Positions 26,643 through 36,200 of a DNA stretch of 64,000 bases are shown here, one piece after another. The notes beneath the pieces were generated by a model. The model was given only the letters and a program-made list of their open reading frames with translations, ran no database searches and was not told where the DNA came from. Positions within the stretch are counted from its first letter, which is position 1. Each line of letters begins with the position of its first letter. Source of the DNA: Streptomyces sp. NBC_01445 (GTDB taxonomy: Bacteria > Actinomycetota > Actinomycetes > Streptomycetales > Streptomycetaceae). A program made the translations under genes and the position numbers. The DNA is taken from contig NZ_CP109485.1 in NCBI RefSeq assembly GCF_035918235.1, forward strand, positions 2,294,001 to 2,358,000. The letters run 5' to 3'.

Positions 26643-27326
26643 ATGGATATTCCTGCTGCGCCGACGGTTCCGCGCCCGCAGGCCCCTGCCCGCGCCGAGA
26701 TCCCTATCACCACGAATCCGCCGGTCAAGAAGCAGCGCCGGTGGTCCGCCGCCGCGCTGTGCATCGTCCTGACCGTCGTGGCAGCACTGGGGGCAGCCGC
26801 GGCCGTCAACTCGGCGAGCGACCGCACCAGGGTGCTCGCCATCGCACGGGACGTGCCGGCCGGACGCGCCTTGACGGACGCCGACCTGGTGATCGCCGAC
26901 GTATCCGCCGACGCGTCACTCACTCCCATTCCGGCCGCTGAGAAGGCCACGGTCTTGGGGAAGAGGACCGCCGTCGACCTGCGCAAGGGTGGCCTCCTGC
27001 AGACCTCTCAACTGGCCGCCGGCACCGGGCTTGGCGACGACCAGGAGCAGGTCGGTGTGCAGGTCAAGCGCGGCATGGCCCCGGCGGGGACGCTCGCCCC
27101 CGGTGACAAGGTCCGCGCGGTGACCACCCCCGCCCAAGGCGGAGAGCCCACGAAGAAGGGCACCCCGCCCGAGACCCTCGAGGCCACAGTCGTCTCCGTC
27201 TCCAGCCCGGACGCCACCGGCACCGTCGTGGTCAACCTCGCCGTAGCCCCCGACGACGGCCCCGTACTGGCCAGCCGCGCCGCCCTGGGCCGCGTCGCGC
27301 TGGTCCGCGAACCGCGAGGTCAGTGA
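26643..27326 (+). CDS. SAF-domain protein, CpaB/RcpC-like (Tad pilus assembly)
   Basis: A 227-residue membrane-anchored protein. One membrane segment (ALCIVLTVVAALGAAAAV) near residue 40 is followed by a SAF domain (VLAIARDVPAGRALTDADLV near 62) and a beta-clip part (VQVKRGMAPAGTLAPGDKVR). CpaB/RcpC proteins of Tad loci have this order. A GGAAAGG site lies upstream. It is the first recognisable gene of the pilus set. Confidence 0.85.
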   Translation: MDIPAAPTVPRPQAPARAEIPITTNPPVKKQRRWSAAALCIVLTVVAALGAAAAVNSASDRTRVLAIARDVPAGRALTDADLVIADVSADASLTPIPAAEKATVLGKRTAVDLRKGGLLQTSQLAAGTGLGDDQEQVGVQVKRGMAPAGTLAPGDKVRAVTTPAQGGEPTKKGTPPETLEATVVSVSSPDATGTVVVNLAVAPDDGPVLASRAALGRVALVREPRGQ

Positions 27327-28204
27327 CCATGCCCGTCATCTGCCTCGCCTCCGCCAAGTCCTGCGGAGTCACCACCACGGCGCTCGCCCTCACCTTTGCG
27401 TCCGCCCGCCCCTCCCTGCTCGCCGAATGTGACCCGGCAGGCGGCACGATCCGCGCCGGGCTCTTGCAGAGCCAGGTCAGCGCGGGATACGGGCTCTACC
27501 ACCTGGCGGCCGCCGAACGCGTGGGACAGGTCGAGCTGGCCAACGCGTTCACCTCGCACCTGTGGCCGCTGGACGGCCCAAGCGGCCACCGCAAGGTCCT
27601 TCCCGGGCTGACCGATCCGGCACAGGCCGCGGCCCTGAGCCGGACCTGGCCCGCACTCTCCGACGTCCTGCACGTCATGTCCGAATCCGTCGGCCACGAC
27701 GTATTCGTCGACACAGGGCGCCTGGCCCTGGAATCCGGGCACCTGCACCCCACGCTCACGCCCGCGCCGCTCCTGCACAAGGCCGACCTTGTCCTGCTCG
27801 CGGTCCGCGGCACCGAGCAGGGCCTGACCCTTGCCCGCCACCTCATCCGGCCGCTGCGCACCGAACTCGAGGAACACGGCTCGGGAGCCGACGCCGTCGG
27901 GCTGCTCCTCATCGAAGAAGGCACCTTCCGCTCCCACCAAGTCGCTGAGGCGCTGGAAGCCCCCGTGCTGGCCGCGCTCCCCTGGGACCCGGACACCGCT
28001 GCCTACCTCAACGCCGGCGGGAAGCCGCCCCGGGGCTTCGACCGCACCCCGCTGCTGCGCTCCGCCCGCACCGCAGCAGAACACCTCGAGGCCATTGCGT
28101 CCCGTCGCCGCATCCAGCAGCAATACCCCAGCCCCCCGGCGGCGCATCCACAGCTCGCCGGCGTCCTGGACCGGCTCGCAGCGCCCGGAGGTGCTCGTGG
28201 CTGA
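27323..28204 (+). CDS. TadZ/CpaE-like ParA-family protein with degenerate P-loop
   Basis: A 293-residue MinD/ParA-fold protein that usually positions the pilus machine. The N-terminal strand and loop read VICLASAKSCGVTTTALALT: the lysine-Thr of the deviant Walker A (GKTT) is replaced by GVTTT. The switch and Walker-B-like positions are ECDPAGGTIRAG near 34 and HDVFVDTGRL near 130. ATP binding may be weak or absent, as in some TadZ proteins. GTG start overlaps the SAF gene by 4 bp; ATG 27329 is an alternative. Confidence 0.82.
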   Translation: MTMPVICLASAKSCGVTTTALALTFASARPSLLAECDPAGGTIRAGLLQSQVSAGYGLYHLAAAERVGQVELANAFTSHLWPLDGPSGHRKVLPGLTDPAQAAALSRTWPALSDVLHVMSESVGHDVFVDTGRLALESGHLHPTLTPAPLLHKADLVLLAVRGTEQGLTLARHLIRPLRTELEEHGSGADAVGLLLIEEGTFRSHQVAEALEAPVLAALPWDPDTAAYLNAGGKPPRGFDRTPLLRSARTAAEHLEAIASRRRIQQQYPSPPAAHPQLAGVLDRLAAPGGARG

Positions 28205-29759
28205 CACTCACCAGCGTCCGGGAGTCAACGGGCAGATCCCCGCCCCGCTCGCCGGAGTCGAGCTCGCGCACCTCATCAGCGGAAAGCTCGGAGAGCGGCG
28301 CACCGCCCCTGCGGCCCCCACCCCCACGGCCCCGCCCGCTGTTCCGGGCGGCAGCAGCAGCCCGGCGGCCGTGCCGCGCCTGGCGGACCTGCCCGTCGAA
28401 CTTCTGCCGGTCAGCTGGGAGGTGATCGAGGCTCTTCAGTCCGAGGTGTCCACTGAGCTGAGCAAGCGTGATCCCGAACGCACCATGGCCGAGCCCGACC
28501 GGCGGGCCTTGGCACGCTCGCTCACCAACACGGCCGTCGCCGACTGGGCCACCAAGTACGCCCAGGGCAACACCCCTTTGACCCGCGACGAAGAGGGCCG
28601 CATCGCGACCGCGGTCTACGACGCCATGTTCCGCGGCGGACGACTGCAGTCCCTCCTCGACGGGGAGGGTGTCGAGGACGTCATGGTGGACGGGCTGACC
28701 GCGCACGTGGAGTATTACGACCGGCCGCGTCGCACCATCGACAAGGTCGCCGACTCCCATGACGAGCTGATCACGTGGGTCAACAGGATGGCGGGCCAGT
28801 CCGGTCAAGGTGAACGCGCCCTGACCCAGGCAACCCCTATGGTCGGCTTCCGGATGCCGGACGGCTCGCGCGTTACCGCCAGCCTCCTCACTAGCCGGCC
28901 TTCGGTGGTCATCCGTAAGCACCGGATCCGCCAGCACGGTATCGCCGAGCTCGTGAAGTGGCAGTCGATCAACCCGCTCCTGGAGGCCTTTCTCGTCGCC
29001 TGTGTCCAGGCACGGATGAACATCCTCGTCGTCGGTGACATGGGCGCAGGCAAGACGAGCCTGCTGCGCGCCCTGGGCCGCGAAATCCCGGCCGCTGAAC
29101 GGCTGGTGACCCTCGAATCCGACCGCGAGCTGTACCTGGACGAGCCGGGCCCCAAGCCGGGGCCGGTCACCTTCGCCTTCGAGGCCCGCCAGTCCAACGG
29201 CGAGCGCAGCTCCGGCGACCGTCTCGCTGGCGAGGTCACGATCGCGGATATGTTCGCCACCGCGCTGCGCTACAACGCGACCCGCGTCGTCGTCGGGGAG
29301 GTTCGCTCCACGGAAATCGTGCCCATGCTGCAGGCCATGTCTGCAGGAGGATCGGGCTCGATGTGCACCATGCATGTGCGGCGGCCGCACGCGATCGTCT
29401 CGCGCCTGGTCCAGCTGTGCACGGAGGCCGGCATGGCCACCGAGGCCGCGCACCACCTCATCGCATCCGCCATCGACGTCGTCGTCTACCTCACGTACCT
29501 CGACGAGACGGGGATCGGCGGGCGCAAGCACCGCTTCGTCTCTCACGTCTACGAGATCCACGATGTCGTCGGGGAGGCCGGCCGGCCCACCACCACGGAG
29601 CTGTTCGCTCCCGCCGGCAAGGATCCGCGCGGCGTGTTCCAGAACATGCCGTCCTTCATCGACGACCTGGAACTGACGGGCAGCTTCTACCGGCAGTGGC
29701 TCACCGACAACCCGCATGGAGCCTGGGGACCGCCCCTGCAGACGGTAGGCCGACGATGA
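28197..29759 (+). CDS. tadA: TadA/CpaF-type pilus assembly ATPase
   Basis: A 520-residue secretion ATPase of the CpaF branch. The N-terminal domain is Pro/Ala-rich. Core motifs are GEGVEDVMVDGLTAHVEYYD near residue 158, Walker A VVGDMGAGKTSLLRALG near 277, RVVVGEVRSTEIVPMLQAM (Walker B) near 362, and GSGSMCTMHVRRPHAIVSRL with the His box near 385. GTG 28197 is chosen because GGAGG lies 5 nt upstream; GTG 28191 is in the same frame. It drives polymerisation of the Flp pilin encoded downstream. Confidence 0.93.
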   Translation: MADTHQRPGVNGQIPAPLAGVELAHLISGKLGERRTAPAAPTPTAPPAVPGGSSSPAAVPRLADLPVELLPVSWEVIEALQSEVSTELSKRDPERTMAEPDRRALARSLTNTAVADWATKYAQGNTPLTRDEEGRIATAVYDAMFRGGRLQSLLDGEGVEDVMVDGLTAHVEYYDRPRRTIDKVADSHDELITWVNRMAGQSGQGERALTQATPMVGFRMPDGSRVTASLLTSRPSVVIRKHRIRQHGIAELVKWQSINPLLEAFLVACVQARMNILVVGDMGAGKTSLLRALGREIPAAERLVTLESDRELYLDEPGPKPGPVTFAFEARQSNGERSSGDRLAGEVTIADMFATALRYNATRVVVGEVRSTEIVPMLQAMSAGGSGSMCTMHVRRPHAIVSRLVQLCTEAGMATEAAHHLIASAIDVVVYLTYLDETGIGGRKHRFVSHVYEIHDVVGEAGRPTTTELFAPAGKDPRGVFQNMPSFIDDLELTGSFYRQWLTDNPHGAWGPPLQTVGRR

Positions 29760-29872
29760 CCCGCTACGCCGCACTCGAATTCCCAGTGGAGACCGCGCCC
29801 GCAAGCATCGCGGTGGCGGAGCTCCGTGCTGCCGCCGGGGACGACCAAAATCGGCTCTGGAGGGACCAGTGA
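29756..29872 (+). CDS. 38-residue ORF coupled between tadA and tadB
   Basis: A very small reading frame starting MTRYAALEFPVETAPASIAV and ending RLWRDQ. Its ATG overlaps the tadA stop (ATGA) and its stop overlaps the tadB start (GTGA), so ribosomes would pass through it in sequence. There is no hydrophobic segment. Coupling at both ends is the main support; product function is unknown. Confidence 0.6.
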   Translation: MTRYAALEFPVETAPASIAVAELRAAAGDDQNRLWRDQ

Positions 29873-30786
29873 CAATCTCTCAGCTCGCGCTGGTTGCTGC
29901 CTGCTGCGCGGTTCTGACCGTCTTCGCCGCGATCGCCGCCGTGCGCGAAATCCGCGGCCGCGTCCCCGACCCGGTCAAGCCGCCTTCCCGACTTGCCGCG
30001 CGGATGCGCCGCGCCAAGGCTGAACTGCCCGAGACCTGGCAGCGCCGCTGGCGTCCCCTGGTCATCACGGCAGCCGTCGCGTCCCTTCTCGTCTGGGCGT
30101 ACACGGGCTGGCCTGTCCACGGACTGCTGGCCGGTGCCGCCATCCTGGGCCTGCCCTTCGTGCTCCACCCCGGCGGCGCCGCGCAGGCCCGCATCGAACG
30201 CCTGGAAGCACTCGCCCAGTGGCTCAACCACCTGGCCGGGGTCCACACCGCGGGCATCTCGCTGAGCCAGACGGTCCGCGCCTCCGCCAAGAACGCTCCG
30301 GGGCCGATCGCCCCCAACGTGCAGCGCCTCGCCGACCGGCTACGCACTGGCATGGATGCCAGGCTCGCCTTCGCGATGTTCGCCGACGAGCTGGCTGACG
30401 GCGTCTCCGACCACGTTGTACTCCTCTTCCAGTCCCACGCCGTCTATAAGGGGCCCGGCCTGGCAGACGCCCTCGAAGCGCTCGCGATCACCATTCACCA
30501 GCAGGCAGCGGACGCACGCGATGTCGAAGCCGACCGGGCCTCGGTGCGTAAGTCTTCCCGGCAGGTCTCTCTGGTCATCAGCGTGGTGGTCATCGGCTGC
30601 ATGCTCAACCAGGCCTGGTCGGGCTGGTACGCCAGCCTCGTCGGACAGATCGCGCTCATCGTCCTGGGCGGTCTGTTCGCATGGACCCTGTCGTGGCTGC
30701 GCCGCATCGCCCGCACAAAGCCCGACCCGCGCCTGCTCGACCCGCTGCCCGCCCACCTGACCGCCCTGGAAGGCGCCACGCGATGA
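29869..30786 (+). CDS. tadB: TadB-like pilus platform protein
   Basis: A 305-residue inner-membrane protein of the type II secretion F family. An N-terminal membrane segment (ALVAACCAVLTVFAAIAAV) and further segments near residues 60-100 precede the T2SF domain (LAQWLNHLAGVHTAGISLSQ near 118, ADRLRTGMDARLAFAMFADE near 155). The C-terminal segments are VSLVISVVVIGCML and IALIVLGGLFAWTLSWL. It forms the platform for TadA with the next gene. GTG start with a 4-bp overlap. Confidence 0.88.
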   Translation: MTISQLALVAACCAVLTVFAAIAAVREIRGRVPDPVKPPSRLAARMRRAKAELPETWQRRWRPLVITAAVASLLVWAYTGWPVHGLLAGAAILGLPFVLHPGGAAQARIERLEALAQWLNHLAGVHTAGISLSQTVRASAKNAPGPIAPNVQRLADRLRTGMDARLAFAMFADELADGVSDHVVLLFQSHAVYKGPGLADALEALAITIHQQAADARDVEADRASVRKSSRQVSLVISVVVIGCMLNQAWSGWYASLVGQIALIVLGGLFAWTLSWLRRIARTKPDPRLLDPLPAHLTALEGATR

Positions 30787-31676
30787 TCCCCATGGACGCG
30801 GTCCTGCCCGCAGCCGCGGCCGGCGTACTCATCGGCCTCGCAGTGCGCGCCGCTCTGCCGCCGAAGCCCGATCTGGCCAGCACCCTCCACCGGCTGGACG
30901 CCGGCCACTTCACCAGCCCCATGCCCGTCGCTGCCCCGCCCGGTTCTCGTGGCCTTCCCGAACGCGTCGGTGCGCGCTTGCTGGAGGAATTCGGAGTAGG
31001 TATCCGGCTGCCCGTCAGCGACCTGAACCTGCTGCGGATCACCCCGGCGGAACACCTCGGCAAGCGCGTGCTGTTCGCCTTGTACGGCCTGCTGCTGCCG
31101 CAGCTGGTACAGGCGCTGTTGGCGCTCGCCGGTGCCCCCTTCCCATATGCCATCCCGGCTGGCCTGTCGCTCATGCTGGGCGCCCTGTTCTGGTTCGGGC
31201 CAGGACGCGATGTGAGGGCCGAGGCCGCCGCCGCGCGCCTGATCGTGCGGCACGCCGCCGCAAGCTACCTGGAACGTGTCGCCCTGGCCAGGGTCGCGAA
31301 CTCGGGGGCCGGGCAAGCCCTGACGCAGACCGCCGAAGTCGGCGACGGCTGGATCTTCCAGCGCATGCGGACGGTGTTCGACCACGCCGAACTGGCCGGC
31401 ATCGCTCCATGGGACGCACTCAAGCAGCTCGGCGAAGAACTCGACATCCCCGAACTCACCCGACCCGCCGACACCCTGGCCCTCGCCGGCGATGGCGCCG
31501 CCGTCTACACGACCCTGCAGGCCCAGGCCCGCCAGCTGCGCATCGCGCTGCTGTCCGACTCCAAAGCCCAGGCCAACGAGGCGAGCGCCGCGATGGTCCT
31601 GCCCGTCACCCTCGCCGTGATCCTCATGCTTGCCTTCGTGATGATCCCGATCGTCAACACGATCCTCGCCAGCTGA
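30783..31676 (+). CDS. tadC: TadC-like pilus platform protein
   Basis: A 297-residue membrane protein of the T2SF family. Membrane segments occur at the N-terminus (AAAAGVLIGLAVRAALP), near residue 100 (VLFALYGLLLPQLVQALLAL) and at the C-terminus (AAMVLPVTLAVILMLAFVMI). The cytoplasmic core includes LARVANSGAGQALTQTAEVG and QLRIALLSDSKAQANEA, typical of TadC. ATG overlaps the tadB stop by 4 bp. Confidence 0.88.
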   Translation: MIPMDAVLPAAAAGVLIGLAVRAALPPKPDLASTLHRLDAGHFTSPMPVAAPPGSRGLPERVGARLLEEFGVGIRLPVSDLNLLRITPAEHLGKRVLFALYGLLLPQLVQALLALAGAPFPYAIPAGLSLMLGALFWFGPGRDVRAEAAAARLIVRHAAASYLERVALARVANSGAGQALTQTAEVGDGWIFQRMRTVFDHAELAGIAPWDALKQLGEELDIPELTRPADTLALAGDGAAVYTTLQAQARQLRIALLSDSKAQANEASAAMVLPVTLAVILMLAFVMIPIVNTILAS

Positions 31677-31709
31677 ACTGGCGACCTGACCAAGGAGATT
31701 GACCACCTC

Positions 31710-31898
31710 ATGGACATCCCGACCCTGACGGCATGGATCCGAGCCCGTGCCGAACTGCTGCGCACCGCCTGCGACCGCGGTGCCACCAGTACCGAACTCG
31801 CCGTCCTGGCTGGCGCCCTTCTCGTAGGAGCGGGCCTCCTTGTCGTCGCGATACGCGCCAAGCTCATGGAGAAGATCGGCATCATCAACGGCGGCTAG
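31710..31898 (+). CDS. flp: Flp-type pilin precursor
   Basis: A 62-residue prepilin. A charged N-terminal part (TLTAWIRARAELLRTACDR) precedes G-ATSTEL, where Gly is the expected prepilin cleavage position and Glu falls at +5 of the mature chain; Leu replaces the usual Tyr at +6. The hydrophobic helix is AVLAGALLVGAGLLVVAI. Mature length would be about 38 residues. It has its own ribosome site (AAGGAG). This is presumably the main structural subunit of the Tad pilus. No prepilin peptidase is in the window. Confidence 0.85.
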   Translation: MDIPTLTAWIRARAELLRTACDRGATSTELAVLAGALLVGAGLLVVAIRAKLMEKIGIINGG

Positions 31899-31950
31899 CA
31901 CACGGGATCTGACAACCATGAGACACCGACCGCGAACGGAGGGGAAGCCG

Positions 31951-32370
31951 GTGGGAAGCCGATCAAGCAGTACGGGGACGGCCAAGGGCCGTAGCCGGTG
32001 GCGAGCCGATGAAGGTGTGGGCAGCGTGGAACTGGCCACCCTCGCTCTGGTCGTACTCATGCTCGGCTTTACCACCATCCAGGTCGGCCTCTACTACCAC
32101 GCTCGCAAGGTCGCCCAGTCCGCCGCCCGTCAGGGCGTGGACGCGGGACGGCAGTTCGGCGCCGGCCCAGGCGACGGCGCCGCACAGGCCCAGCAGTACC
32201 TGGCCCGCTACGGCAACTCCGTTCGCGGCGCCCACATCTCCACCTCCGGCAGCAGCGCCCAGCAGATCCGCATCACCGTCACCGGGAACGTCGCCACCCT
32301 GGTCCCTGGTCTCGAACTGCACGTCACGCAGCACGCGGACGGGCCCGTCGAGCGCTGGACCAACCCATGA
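31951..32370 (+). CDS. TadE-like pseudopilin
   Basis: A 139-residue protein with a basic N-terminus, then DEGVGSVELATLALVVLMLG (prepilin-like processing region and membrane helix near residues 30-48) and an extracytoplasmic domain (TIQVGLYYHARKVAQSAARQ ... ITVTGNVATLVPGLEL). GTG 31951 follows GGAGGGG at good spacing; ATG 31918 is in frame but lacks a good site. Likely a minor pilin or assembly pseudopilin. Confidence 0.8.
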   Translation: MGSRSSSTGTAKGRSRWRADEGVGSVELATLALVVLMLGFTTIQVGLYYHARKVAQSAARQGVDAGRQFGAGPGDGAAQAQQYLARYGNSVRGAHISTSGSSAQQIRITVTGNVATLVPGLELHVTQHADGPVERWTNP

Positions 32371-32819
32371 TCCGCCGCCAGGAGTTGCTGCGCCGCCTGC
32401 TCGGGAGCGATGGGGGCAGCTATGCGCTGGAGACCGCCGTCCTGGCCCCGGTCCTCATCGCGATCCTCGGCCTGATGATCGCGTTCGGGCGGGTCACCGA
32501 TACCGAGGGCGCCGTCGACTCCGCCGCACACGCTGCAGCCCGCGCTGCCTCCCTGGAACGCGACGCTGCAAACGCCCAGAGCCAGGCGCAGAATGCGGTC
32601 ACCCGCAGCCTGGATGGTGAGGGCATCACGTGCCGCACCTCCAACGTCACCATCAACACCGGCGGATACGCCGCAGGTGCCGGGGAGGCAGCTACGGTCA
32701 CCGCGACGATCTCCTGCACGGCGAACCTGTCCGACATCGCCGTGCCAGGCCTGCCCGGATCCAAGACGTTGACTGCCTCCTGGACCAGCCCCATCGACAC
32801 CTACCGGGCCCGCCCATGA
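32367..32819 (+). CDS. TadE-like pseudopilin
   Basis: A 150-residue TadE-family protein. The processing motif GG-SYALE places Glu at +5, followed by TAVLAPVLIAILGLMIAFGR. The outer domain contains two cysteines (EGITCRTSNVTINTG, TATISCTANLSD) that could pair. ATG overlaps the previous stop by 4 bp, so it is made with the other minor pilins. Confidence 0.82.
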   Translation: MIRRQELLRRLLGSDGGSYALETAVLAPVLIAILGLMIAFGRVTDTEGAVDSAAHAAARAASLERDAANAQSQAQNAVTRSLDGEGITCRTSNVTINTGGYAAGAGEAATVTATISCTANLSDIAVPGLPGSKTLTASWTSPIDTYRARP

Positions 32820-33274
32820 AACTCCGCTCCCGGCTCAAACAGCTTTGCAGCGCGCTGACGGATCGACGCAAACGTGATCGCGGTTCGATGTCGCTGTTCT
32901 TCGCCGTGACCACAGTGGCGATCCTCATGGTGATGGGGCTCCTCGTGGACGGTGGCGGCGCCCTGAACGCCTCCAACCGGGCCACCTCTCTGGCCCAGGA
33001 AGCCGCCCGCACCGCAGGCCAGCAACTCGACCCCGCACAGGCCATCGAGGGCACCGCCATCACCATCGACCCCGACGCTGCTCAAGCCGCCGCCCAGGAC
33101 TACCTCGCCGCGGCCGGCGTACAGGGCGACGTGACGATCGACGGCGGCGGAAGGAACCTGACCGTCACGGTTCACGACACCTACAACACGTACTTCGCGC
33201 AGCTCGTCGGCAAGGGAACCATCAATGTCACCGGCACAGCGACCGCGCATCTGCAGACCCAGGCTGGAGGCTGA
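32816..33274 (+). CDS. TadG-like pilus protein
   Basis: A 152-residue protein with the Tad/Flp N-terminal pattern DRGSMSLFFAVTTVAILMVM then GLLVDGGGALNASNRATSLA, where the DGGG-x-x-N-x-S-N stretch is typical of TadG/TadE relatives. It is much shorter than proteobacterial TadG and lacks a von Willebrand domain. The start ATG 32816 overlaps the previous stop by 4 bp. Confidence 0.82.
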   Translation: MKLRSRLKQLCSALTDRRKRDRGSMSLFFAVTTVAILMVMGLLVDGGGALNASNRATSLAQEAARTAGQQLDPAQAIEGTAITIDPDAAQAAAQDYLAAAGVQGDVTIDGGGRNLTVTVHDTYNTYFAQLVGKGTINVTGTATAHLQTQAGG

Positions 33275-33283
33275 GCCCGCACC

Positions 33284-36200
33284 ATGGCCCACCGCACCCC
33301 CGCTCCCCTACGCGCACTCGGCATCCTCGCCCGCGCGCTGCTCGGCCTGATCGCCCTGGTGGGCCTGACCGCCGGTGTCCCCTACCTCCTCATCCGGGTG
33401 GGACAGCTGCCCACCAGTTTGTCGGGGGGCCTTGGTGCGCTGACGCAGCCCGACGACGGCACGCTCTTCTTTGCCGTCCTCACCGTCATCGGATGGCTCG
33501 CGTGGGCGGCGTTCACCTTCTCCGTCCTCGTTGAGATCATCGCCCTCGCACGGCGGCGCTCCGCTCCCCGCATCCGCGGCCTGGGCGGCCTGCAGTCCCT
33601 CGCCTCCCTCCTCATCGGCGGCATCGTCCTGCTGATCCCCACGGCCGCCTCGGCGGCCACCAGTGGACCCGCCGTCGCTGCCACCTCCGTGCACACCGTG
33701 GAAACAAACAGCGCCGGCGCCACGCCGAGCGCAAAGCCGCACGCACCGTCCGCTTCCGTCGAAACCAGTGGTCGGCAGCACACAGTGGCCACCTCCACCG
33801 AGCTGCCGTGGGATCTGGCCGAGGAGTATCTCGGCGACGGCAAGCGCTGGAAGGACATCGCCGCTCTCAACGACATCCCCCAGCTGACGGCCGGCGACCA
33901 GTACCTACCTCGAGGCGTCACCATCGCCTTGCCCCCTGACGCACGTCCCAAGGCCACGCGTGCCGGCTCCGAGGCACGCCAGAGCCCGGCGGCCCCATCA
34001 CAGCAGCAGGCCGGTGCGCAGCGCCACGAAGAGGAGGAATCGGAGGGGGGTCTGCATGCGCAGAGCGCAGGCGCCGGGCGCACCGCCCAGGTGCACGTCG
34101 TGGCCGCGGGCGACTCCCTGTCCGGGATCGCACAGGAGGAAACTGGCGATGGCTCCAACTGGCCACAGTTGTACAAGGCCAGCCGCGGAGCGCAGCCGCA
34201 CGGACTGCCCCGCATCACCGATCCAGACCTGATCCGCCCCGGCCAGCGCATCACCATCCCAGCCGCCACCACGCCGCACGACGACCAGGATTCCGACTCC
34301 GGCCACCACGATGACGAGGGCCAGGAGTCCGACGCTCACACGCAGCAGCCGCCGCGCACCGGAGACGGATCAGATCACGACGGGCGTGACTCTGCCGACG
34401 AGTCGGATCGTGGCGGCGATGCCGGCGCGTCCGGCGTGACCAAGCCGCCGGCGTCCCAGCCCTCTGCACAGCGCAGTGGGCCCCCGGCGTCTGCCTCGGC
34501 CCGGCCCAAGGAATCTGCCCGACCGTCGGCGCCTGTTACCGCCTCCCCGTCGGCGTCGGCTCCCGACCAGGAGCGCGTCCCCGCAGCATCGCAGGGTGCC
34601 GACGGCACCCAGTCCTCTTCGGCCGTCTCGACGCGGACGGCTGTGGGGGCCTTCGCGTTGCTGGCCTCAGCCCTGACCGGCATGCTCGCCTTCAGGCGGC
34701 TGCGGCAGCGGCGCTCGCGCAAACCGGGACAGACGCTGCCTGAGATCGTGCCAGCAGCGGCAGAGGCCGAGTTGGAACAGGCGGCCCACGACGGAGCTGA
34801 CGGCGTCGCGCGTCTGCAGGCCGCGCTGGCTGCGCTCGCCGCCCAATGTGAGGGCGCTCCCCCGCTGCTGCGGGCCGCACGCATCACCGCAGACGGGATC
34901 CAGGTCCTGCCGGACGACGTTTCTGCCGCCCCGCAGGCGCCGTTCACCACCGCGCTCGCCGGCTGGTGGCACCTGCCCGGCGACGTCGACCTTGCGGTGC
35001 CCAATGAGGGCGCTGAGCCGCCGTATCCGGCGGTGGTCACGCTCGGCACCGACACCGCGAACAGTCTGGTGCTGGCGAACTTGCCTGCCTGGGAAGTCGT
35101 CCTCGTCGACGGTGACCCGGTTGCCCGCGCCGAGACGATTGCCTGCATGGCCGCGGAGCTCGCGCTGGGGCCCCATGCGGATCACGTCGAGGTCGTGGCA
35201 TCCGGGCTGGGCGGTATGGGCGCCGACCTTCAGGCGTTCGGTGTCCAGTACCTGCCGGACGTGCCGCAGGCCGCCGGGGCGTTCGCCTCGCGGATCCTGG
35301 AAGCCCACCAGGACCCAGAAGACCGTGGGGTCCCGTACGTCATGCTGTGCGGCGGTGACCTGGACGCAGACACCGCCTGGCAGATCGCTGAAACTCTCGA
35401 CCGGTCCCGCGACTTGACCCCGTGCGTGCTCGTGTTGCCCGCCAGTGCCGCATCCGTGTTCCCCGACGCGGAGATCCTGGACGCCTCGGCCAGCACGCCG
35501 CAGCGCGTAAGCGCCCTCGGCACCGATGTCCTCCTGCAGCGCCTGGACGCGGCGTCCATCGCTCAACTCGCCGCCGCCTACCGCCAGACCAGCCGCCCGG
35601 CGGAAGGACCTGAGGGCGTGTGGGAGCACGTCCCACCGGAGCCCATCGAGGTACCCGAATCGGCCCCCACCGTCCATTCGGTCCCCGACCCGCAGCAAGA
35701 CAGCAGTGACCGTCTCGGGCCGGTGCCCGCTGGCGATGCAGCAGGCCAGCACCAGGACATCGCGGCCCTTCGCGAAGACACGGACGCCGCGCAGGCGCAG
35801 CCGGTCGCGTTCCAGGCCCTGCTGGATACTGCGGGCGACCCAGGCCAGGCATCACTCAAAGCGGTCCCGCCCGCACCCGCTGCGGAGAACGAAGAGCCTG
35901 CCGAGCGGATCGGGCCACGGTTCCTCATCCCGCCCGTCCACTCTCTCCTGGCTGCCGAGCGCACCCCGCCGATCCCCGAGACCAATGCCGACAAGGCCCT
36001 CACCGAGGCCGGGCCGGACGACACCGCCCCCCGGCTGCGGGTCCTGGGCACACTGGAAATGCAGAATGCCGGTGACCTGGAACCCCGCCTCATTGAGCTC
36101 GCCGCGCACCTGCTGCTCAAACCACACAGCAGTGCCGAGAGGCTGTGTGAGGACCTGGGCGACGGAGATCCCTGGTCGCCCAAAACGCTCGGCTCGCGCC

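Noticed and set aside
28008..29804. 598-codon minus-strand frame opposite tadA
   Set aside because: Shadow frame of high-GC coding DNA; the plus strand carries all CpaF motifs.
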